From positions 24,614,001 to 24,678,000 of the forward strand of contig CM060732.1 of assembly GCA_030704615.1 (NCBI GenBank): 64,000 bases of DNA, read 5' to 3'. Of this stretch, positions 55,601-64,000 are shown in pieces (the first letter of the stretch is position 1; every line of letters starts with the position of its first letter). The notes beneath the pieces were generated by a model. The model did not search any database, had not been told where the DNA came from, and saw only the letters and a program-made list of their open reading frames with translations. Origin of the DNA: Takakia lepidozioides. Its lineage: Eukaryota > Streptophyta > Takakiopsida > Takakiales > Takakiaceae. The position numbers and the translations under genes are program-made.

Positions 55601-58600
55601 TTAAGTAGTAGTTTCGGGAGTGAGAGTTTTAATTTCGCACTGAGAAAATAAAATTAAGTAGTAGTTGCGGGAGTGAGAGTTTTAAATTCGCACTGAGAAA
55701 TAAAATTGAGTAGTAGTTGCAGGAGTGAGAGTTTTAATTTCGCACTGAGAAAATAAAATTAAGTAGTAGTTTCGGAGTGAGAGTTTTAATTTCGCACTAG
55801 AAATAAAATTAAGTAGGAGTTTCGGGAGTGAGTTTTAATTTCGCACTGAGAAAATAAAATTAAGTAGTAGTTTCGGGAGTGAGAGTTTTAATTTCGCACT
55901 GAGAAATAAAATGAAGTAGTAGTTTCGGGAGTGAGAGTTTTAAATTCGCACTGAGAAATAAAATTGAGTAGTAGTTGCCGGAGTGTGAGTTTTAATTTCG
56001 CACTGAGAAAATAAAATTAAGTAGTAGTTTCGGGAGTGAGAGTTTTAATTTCGCAATGAGAAAATAAAATTAAGTAGTAGTTGCGGGAGTGAGAGTTTTA
56101 ATTTCGCACTGAGAAAATAAAATTAAGTAGTAGTTTCGGGAGTGAGAGTTTTAATTTCGCACTGAGAAAATAAATTATGTAGTAGTTTCGGGAGTGAGTT
56201 TTAATTTCGCACTGAGAAAATAAAATTAAGTAGTAGTTTCGGGAGTGAGAGTTTTAATTTCCCACTGAGAAATAAAATTCAGAAGTAGTTGCAGGAGTGA
56301 GAGTTTTAATTTCGCAATGAGAAATAAAATTAAGTAGTAGTTGCAGGAGTGTGAGTTTTAATTTTGCACTGAGAAAATAAAATTAAGTAGTAGTTTCGGA
56401 AGTGAGAGTTTTAATTTCGCACTGAGAAAATAAAATTAAGTAGGAGTTTTGGAAGTGAGAGTTTTAATTTCACAATGAGAAAATAAAATTAAGTAATAGT
56501 TGCGGGTGAGAGTTTTAATTTCGCATTCAGAAAATAAAATTAAGTAGTAGTTTCAGGAGTGAGAGTTTTAATTTCAGACTGAGAAATAAAATTAAGTAGT
56601 AGTTTCGGAGTGAGAGTTTTAATTTCGCACTGAGAAATAAAATTGAGTAGTAGTTGCAGGAGTGTGAGTTTTAATTTCGCACTGAGAAAATAAAATTAAG
56701 TAGTAGTTTTGGAAATGAGAGTTTTAATTTCGCACTCAGAAAATAAAATTAAGTAGTAGTTTCGGGAGTGAGAGTTTTAATTTCGCACTGAGAAAATAAA
56801 ATTATGTAGTAGTTTCGGGAGTGAGAGTTTTATTTCGCACTGAGAAAATAAAATTAAGTAGTAGTTTCGGGAGTGAGTTTTAATTTCGCACTGAGAAAAT
56901 AAAATTAAGTAGTAGTTTCGGAGTGAGAGTTTTAATTTCCCACTGAGAAATAAAATTAAGTAGTAGTTGCAGGAGTGAGAGTTTTAATTTCGCGCTGAGA
57001 AAATAAAATTAAGTAGTAGTTTCGGGAGTGAGAGTTTTAATTTCGCACTGAGAAATAAAATTGAAGTTTAGTAGTTGCAGGAGTGTGAGTTTTAATTTCG
57101 CACTGAGAAAATAAAATTAAGTAGTAGTTTTGGAAGAGAGTTTTAATTTCGCACTCAGAAAATAAAATAATTAGTAGTTTCGGGAGTGAGAGTTTTAATT
57201 TCGCAATGAGAAATAAAATTAAGTAGTAGTTGCGGGAGTGAGAGTTTTAATTTCGCACTGAGAAAATAAAATTAAGTAGTAGTTTCGGGAGTGAGAGTTT
57301 TAATTTCGCACTGAGAAAATAAAATAAGTAGGAGTTTCGGGAGTGAGTTTTAATTTCGCACTGAGAAAATAAAATTAAGTAGTAGTTTCGGGAGTGAGAG
57401 TTTTAATTTCCCACTGAGAAATAAAATTCAGAAGTAGTTGCAGGAGTGAGAGTTTTAATTTCGCAATGAGAAATAAAATTAAGTAGTAGTTGCAGGAGTG
57501 TGAGTTTTAATTTTGCACTGAGAAATAAAATTAAGTAGCAGTTTCGGAAGTGAGAGTTTTAATTTCGCACTGAGAAAATAAATTAAGTAGGAGTTTTGGA
57601 AGTGAGAGTTTTAATTTCACAATGAGAAAATAAAATTAAGTAATAGTTGCGGGAGTGAGAGTTTTAATTTCGCATTCAGAAAATAAAATTAAGTAGTAGT
57701 TTCAGGAGTGAGAGTTTCAATTTCACACTGAGAAATAAAATTAAGTAGTAGTTTCGGGAGTGAGAGTTTTAATTTCGCACTGAGAAATAAAATTGAGTAG
57801 TAGTTGCAGGAGTGTGAGTTTTTATTTCGCACTGAGAAAATAAAATTAAGTAGTAGTTTTGGAATGAGAGTTTTAATTTCGCACTCAGAAAATAAATTAA
57901 GTAGTAGTTTCGGGAGTGAGAGTTTTAATTTCGCACTGAGAAAATAAAATTAAGTAGTAGTTTCGGGAGTGAGAGTTTTAATTTCGCACTGAGAAAATAA
58001 AATTATGTAGGAGTTTCGGGAGTGAGTTTTAATTTCGCAATGAGAAAATAAAATTAAGTAGTAGTTTCGGGAGTGAGAGTTTTAATTTCCCACTGAGAAA
58101 TAAAATTAAGAAGTAGTTGCAGGAGTGAGAGTTTTAATTTCGCGCTGAGAAAATAAAATTAAATAGTAGTTTCGGGAGTGAGAGTTTTAATTTCGCACTG
58201 AGAAATAAAATGAGTAGTAGTTGCAGGAGTGTGAGTTTTAATTTCGCACTGAGAAAATAAAATTAAGTAGTAGTTTTGGAAATGAGAGTTTTAATTTCGC
58301 ACTCAGAAAATAAAATTAAGTAGTAGTTTCGGGAGTGAGAGTTTTAATTTCGCAATGAGAAATAAAATTAAGTAGTAGTTGCGGGAGTGAGAGTTTTAAT
58401 TTCGCAGTGAGAAAATAAAATTAAGTAGTAGTTTCGGGAGTGAGAGTTTTAATTTCGCACTGAGAAAATAAATTAAGTAGGAGTTTCGGGAGTGAGTTTT
58501 AATTTCGCACTGAGAAATAAAATTATAGTTTCGGGAGTGAGAGTTTTAATTTCCCACTGAGAAATAAAATTAAGTGATAGTTGCGGGAGCGAGAGTTTTA

Positions 58601-61600
58601 ATTTCGCACTGAGAAAATAAAATTAAGTAGTAGTTGCGGGAGTGAGAGTTTTAATTTCGCACTGAGAAAATAAATTAAGTAGGAGTTTCGGGAGTGAGTT
58701 TTAATTTCGCAATGAGAAAAAAAATTAAGTAGTAGTTTCGGGAGTGAGAGTTTTAATTTCGCAATGAGAAATAAAATTGAGTAGTAGTTGCGGGAGTGAG
58801 AGTTTTAATTTCGCACTGAGAAAATAAAATTATGTAGGAGTTTCGGGAGTGAGTTTTAATTTCGCAATGAGAAAATAAAATTAAGTAGTAGTTTCGGGAG
58901 TGAGAGTTTTAATTTCGCAATGACAAATAAAATTGAGTAGTAGTTGCAGGAGTGTGAGTTTTAATTTCGCACTGAGAAAATAAAATTAAGTAGTAGTTTC
59001 GGGAGTGAGAGTTTTAATTTCGAACTGAGAAATAAATTAAGTAGTAGTTGCGGGAGTGTTAGTTTTAATTTCGCACTGAGAAATTAAATTAAGTAGTAGT
59101 TGCGGAGTGTGAGTTTTAATTTGGCACTGAGAAAATAAATTAAGTAGTAGTTTCGGAAGTGAGAGTTTTAATTTCGCACTGAGAAAATAAAATTAAGTAG
59201 TAGTTTCGGGAGTGAGAGTTTTAATTTCGCACTGAGAAATAAAATTAAGTAGTAGTTGCGGGAGTGAGAGTTTTAATTTCGCACTGAGAAATAAAATTAA
59301 GTAGTAGTTTCGGGAGTGAGAGTTTTAATTTCGCACTGAGAAATAAAATTAAGTAGTAGTTGCAGGAGTGTGAGTTTAATTTCGCACTGAGAAATAAAAT
59401 TAAGTAGTAGTTTCGGGAGTGAGAGTTTTAATTTCGACTTGAGAAATAAAATTAAGTAGTAGTTGCGGGAGTGTGAGTTTTAATTTCGCACTGAGAAAAT
59501 AAAATTAAGTAGTAGTTTCGGGAGTGAGAGTTTTAATTTCGCACTCAGAAATAAAATTAAGTAGTAGTTTCGGGAGTGAGAGTTTTAATTTCGCACTGAG
59601 AAATAAAATTGAGTAGTAGTTGCAGGAGTGTGAGTTTTAATTTCGCACTGAGAAAATAAAAATTAAGTAGTAGTTTCGGGAGTGAGAGTTTTAATTTCGA
59701 ACTGAGAAATAAAATTAAGTAGTAGTTGCGGGAGTGTTAGTTTTGATTTCGCACTGAGAAAATAAAATTAAGTAGTAGTTTCGGAAATGAGAGTTTTAAT
59801 TTCGCACTGAGAAAATAAAATTAAGTAGTAGTTTTGGAAATGAGAGTTTTAATTTCGCACTCAGAAAATAAAATTAAGTAGTAGTTTCGGGAGTGAGAGT
59901 TTTAATTTCGCACTGAGAAAATAAAATGAAGTAGTAGTTGCGGGAGTGAGAGTTTTAATTTCGCACTGAGAAAATAAAATGAAGTAGTAGTTTCGGGAGT
60001 GAGAGTTTTAATTTCGCACTGAGAAAATAAAATTAAGTAGTAGTTGCGGGAGTGAGAGTTTTAATTTCGCACTGAGAAAATAAAATTAAGTAGGAGTTTC
60101 GGAAGTGAGAGTTTTAATTTCACAATGAGAAAATAAAATTAAGTAGTAGTTGCGGGAGTGAGAGTTTTAATTTCGCACTGAGAAAATAAAATTAGGTAGT
60201 AGTTTCGGGAGTGAGAGTTTTAATTTCCCACTGAGAAATAAAATTAAGTGATAGTTGCGGGAGCGAGAGTTTTAATTTCGCACTGAGAAAATAAAATTAA
60301 GTAGTAGTTTCGGGAGTGAGTTTTTATTTCGCACTGAGAAAATAAAATTAAGTAGTAGTTTCGGAGTGAGAGTTTTAATTTCGCACTGAGAAAATAATTT
60401 AAGTAGGAGTTTCGGGAGTGAGAGTTTTAATTTCGCAATGAAAATAAAAATTAAGTAGTAGTTTCGGAAGTGAGAGTTTTAATTTCGCACTGAGAAAATA
60501 AAATTAAGTAGTAGTTTCGGGAGTGAGAGTTTTAATTTTGCACTGAGAAAATAAAATTAAGTAGTAGTTTCGGGAGTGAGAGTTTTAAATTCGCACTGAG
60601 AAATAAAATTGAGTAGTAGTTGCAGGAGTGTGAGATTTAATTTCGCACTGAAAATAAAATTAAGTAGTAGTTTCGGGAGTGAGAGTTTTAATTTCGACTG
60701 AGAATAAAATTAAGTAGTAGTTGCGGGAGTGAGAGTTTTAATTTGGCACTGAGAAAATAAAATTAAGTAGTAGTTGGAAATGAGAGTTTTAATTTCGCAC
60801 TGAGAAAATAAAATAAAGTAGGAGTTTCGGGTGTGAGAGTTTTAATTTCGTTCTGAGAAAAGAAATTTAAGTTGGAGTTTTCGGAGTGAGTTATAATTTT
60901 GCACTGAGAAAATAAAATTAAGTAGTAGTTTCGGGAGTGAGAGTTTTAATTTCGAACCGAGAAATAAAAGTAAGTAGTAGTTGCCGAGTGTGAGTTTTAA
61001 TTTCGCACTGAGAAAATAAAATTAAGTAGTAGTTTGGGAAGTGAGAGTTTTAATTTCGCACTGAGAAATAAAATTAAGTAGTAGTTTCGGGAGTGAGAGT
61101 TTTAATTTCGCAATGAGAAAATAAAATTAAGTAGTAGTTGCGGGAGTGAGAGTTTTAATTTCGCACTCAGAAAATAAAATTAAGTAGTAGTTTCGGAGTG
61201 AGAGTTTTAATTTCGAACTGAGAAAATAAAATTAAGTAGTAGTTTCGGAAGTGAGAGTTTTAATTTCGCACTGAGAAAATAAAAATAAGTAGTAGTTTCG
61301 AAGTGAGAGTTTTAATTTCGCACTCAGAAAATAAAATTAAGTAGTAGTTTCGGGAGTAAGAGTTTTAATTTCGCACTGAGAAAATAAAAGTAAGTAGTAG
61401 TTGCGGGTGTGAGTTTTAATTTCGCACTGAGAAAATAAAATTAAGTAGTAGTTTTGGAAGTAAGACTTTTAATTTCGCACTGAGAAAATAAAATCAAGTA
61501 GTAGTTTCGGGAGTGAGAGTTTTAATTTCGCACTGAGAAATAAAATAAAGTAGTCGTTTCGGAAGTGAGAGTTTTAATTTCGCACTGAGAAATAAAATTA

Positions 61601-64000
61601 AGTAGTAGTTTCGGAAGTGAGAGTTTTAATTTCGCACTGAGAAAATAAAATAAGTAGTAGTTTCGGAAGTGAGAGTTTTAATTTTGCACTGAGAAATAAA
61701 ATTAAGTAGTAGTTTCGGGAGTGAGAGTTTTAATTTCGCAATGACAAAATAAAATAAAGTAGTAGTTGCAGGAGTGTGAGTTTTAATTTCGCACTGAGAA
61801 AATAAAAATAAGTAGTAGTTTCGGAAGTGAGAGTTTTAATATTGCACTGAGAAAATAATTAAGTAGTAGTTTCGGGAGTGAGAGTTTTGATTTCGCAATG
61901 AGAAAATAAAATTAAGTGATAGTTGCGGGAGCGAGAGTTTAAATTTCGCACTCAGAAAATAAAATGAATTAGTATTTTCGGGAGTGAGAATTTTAATTTC
62001 GCACTGAGAAAATAAAATTAAGTAGTGGTTTCGGAAGTGTGAGTTTTAATTTCGCATTGAGAAAATAAAATTAAGTAGTAGTTTCGGGAGTGAGAGTTTT
62101 AATTTCAAACTGAGAAATAAAATTAAGTAGTAGTTGCAGGAGTGTGTTTTAATTTCGGACTGAGAAAATAAAATTAAGAAGTAGTTTCGGGAGTGAGAGT
62201 TCTAATTTCCCACTGAGAAATAAAATTGAGTAGTAGTTGCAGGAGTGTGAGTTTTAATTTCGCGCTGAGAAAATAAAATTTAGTAGGAGTTTCGGGAGTG
62301 AGAGTTTTAATTTCGCAATGAGAAAATAAATTTAGGTAGTAGTTACGGGAGTGAGAGTTTTAATTTCGCACTGAGAAATAAAATTAAGTAGTAGTTGCAG
62401 GAGTGTGTTTTAATTTCGGACTGAGAAAATAAAATTAAGAAGTAGTTTCGGGAGTGAGAGTTCTAATTTCCCACTGAGAAATAAAATTGAGTAGTAGTTG
62501 CAGGAGTGTGTTTTAATTTCGCACTGAGAAAATAAATTTAAGTAGGAGTTTCGGGAGTGAGAGTTTTAATTTCGCAATGAAAAAATAAAAATAAGTAGTA
62601 GTTTCGGAAGTGAGAGTTTTAATTTCGCACTCAGAAAATAAAATTAAGTAGTAGTGAGAGTTTTAATTTTGCACTGAGCAAATAAAATTAAGTAGTAGTT
62701 TCGGGAGTGAGAGTTTTTAATTTCGCACTGAGAAATAAAATTAAGTAGTAGTTTCGGGAGTGAGAGTTTTAATTTCGCACAGAGAAATAAAAGTAAGTAG
62801 AAGTTGCACGAGGGTGAGATTTAATTTCGCACTGAGAAATAAAATTAAGTAGTAGTTTCGGGAGTGAGAGTTTTAATTTCGAACTGAGAAATAAAATTAA
62901 GTAGTAGTTTCGGGAGTGAGAGTTTTAATTTCGCACAGAGAAATAAAAGTAAGTAGAAGTTGCACGAGGGTGAGATTTAATTTTGCACTGAGAAATAAAA
63001 TTAAGTAGTAGTTTCGGGAGTGAGAGTTTTAAATTCGCACTGAGAAATAAAATTGAGTAGTAGTTGCAGGAGTGTGAGATTTAATTTCGCACTGAAAAAT
63101 AAAATTCAGTAGTAGTTTCGGGAGTGAGAGTTTTAATTTCGAGTTGAGAATTAAAATTAAGTAGTAGTTGCGGGAGTGTGAGTTTTAATTTGGCACTGAG
63201 AAAATAAAATTAAGTAGTAGTTTCGGAAATGAGAGTTTTAATTTCGCACTGAGAAAATAAAATAAAGTAGGAGTTTCGGGTGTGAGAGTTTTACTTTCGT
63301 TCTGAGAAAAGAAAATTTAAGTTGGAGTTTTCGGAGTGAGTTATAATTTTGCACTGAGAAAATAAAATTAAGTAGTAGTTTCGGGAGTGAGAGTTTTAAT
63401 TTCGAACCGAGAAATAAAAGTAAGTAGTAGTTGCCGGAGTGTGAGTTTTAATTTCGCACTGAGAAAATAAAATTAAGTAGTAGTTTTGGAAGTGAGAATT
63501 TTAATTTCGCACTGAGAAAATAAAATTAAGTAGTAGTTTCGGGAGTGAGAGTTTTAATTTCGCAATGAGAAAATAAAATTAAGTAGTAGTTGCGGGAGTG
63601 AGAGTTTTAATTTCGCACTCAGAAAATAAAATTAAGTAGTAGTTTCGGGAGTGAGAGTTTTAATTTTGAACTGAGAAAATAAAATTAAGTAGTAGTTTCG
63701 GAAGTGAGAGTTTTAATTTCGCACTGAGAAAATAAAAATAAGTAGTATTTTCGGAAGTGAGAGTTTTAATTTCGCACTCAGAAAATAAAATTAAGTAGTA
63801 GTTTCGGGAGTAAGAGTTTTAATTTCGCACTGAGAAAATAAAAGTAAGTAGTACTTGCCGGAGTGTGAGTTTTAATTTCGCACTGAGAAAATAAAATTAA
63901 GTAGTAGTTTTGGAAGTAAGACTTTTAATTTCGCACTGAGAAATAAAATTGAGTAGTAGTTGCAGGAGTGTGAGATTTAATTTCGCACTGAAAAATAAAA
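43681..64000. repeat. Satellite array, about 53-bp unit, with higher-order repeats
   Basis: The array fills 20.3 kb to the window end, on the order of 390 units. A unit consists of the blocks GTAGTAGTTTCGGGAG, TGAGAG, TTTTAATTTCGCACTGAG and AAAATAAAATTAA. Frequent variants are GTTGC(G/A)GG for GTTTCGGG, GCAATGAG, CACTCAG, CCCACTGAG and AATAAAATTGAG, plus many one-base indels. Particular variant strings recur kilobases apart in the same order, showing higher-order units. It has no coding potential. A centromeric or heterochromatic role is possible but unproved. Confidence 0.97.

Noticed and set aside
43681-64000. CRISPR-like regular repeats
   Set aside because: Units are contiguous with no unique spacers and the context is eukaryotic; this is a satellite.

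Overview
The window is nuclear DNA from a plant-lineage eukaryote. The genes carry many GT-AG introns, one promoter region has a telo-box built on the plant telomere unit (TTTAGGG), the retroelements are plant-type Ty1/copia and chromodomain Ty3/gypsy, and the gypsy primer-binding site matches plant initiator-Met tRNA. The heavy load of nested repeats and the SWIM transposase family would fit a charophyte alga such as Chara, but that species guess is inference. Many single-base frame breaks, mostly at homopolymers, occur across otherwise intact coding sequence, so part of the damage may be consensus error.

Layout. 1-7.4 kb: most of a minus-strand SKI2 RNA helicase gene; its 3' part lies beyond the left edge, and I could place almost every exon to the base. 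9.3-11.7 kb: a coding remnant split by a 1.57 kb foldback element. 12.7-15.3 kb: two small intron-bearing minus-strand genes of unknown function, one encoding a two-helix membrane protein. 15.75-19.5 kb: a TA-flanked foldback element next to an internally deleted copia element, a tRNA-derived SINE with a 13-bp target duplication, and a CCHC retroelement remnant. 19.5-25.2 kb: hairpin repeats, a Mutator-like MITE with an 11-bp target duplication, further element ends and a 296-codon orphan ORF.

25.8-43.2 kb is the most unusual part. Two copies of one intron-rich gene, minus at 25.8-28.6 kb and plus at 41.3-43.2 kb, encode a protein with a V/F-W-D-G-N-H-R motif resembling the ParB/sulfiredoxin fold. 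Short GTYRAC-centred palindromes fill their introns and flanks but none lies in a recognised exon. A further cluster at 29.8-30.0 kb has the same design with arm sequences that changed symmetrically. Between the copies lies a SWIM-type transposase gene that was split by a young, full-length chromovirus (33,776-40,728; 5-bp target duplication CAATT).

43,181-43,680 is a 500-N gap, and from there to the end is a 20.3 kb satellite of about 53-bp units with higher-order organisation.

No rRNA gene, true tRNA gene or CRISPR array was seen. The genes do not form a pathway: one housekeeping RNA-decay gene and two small genes are followed by a repeat-rich region grading into satellite.
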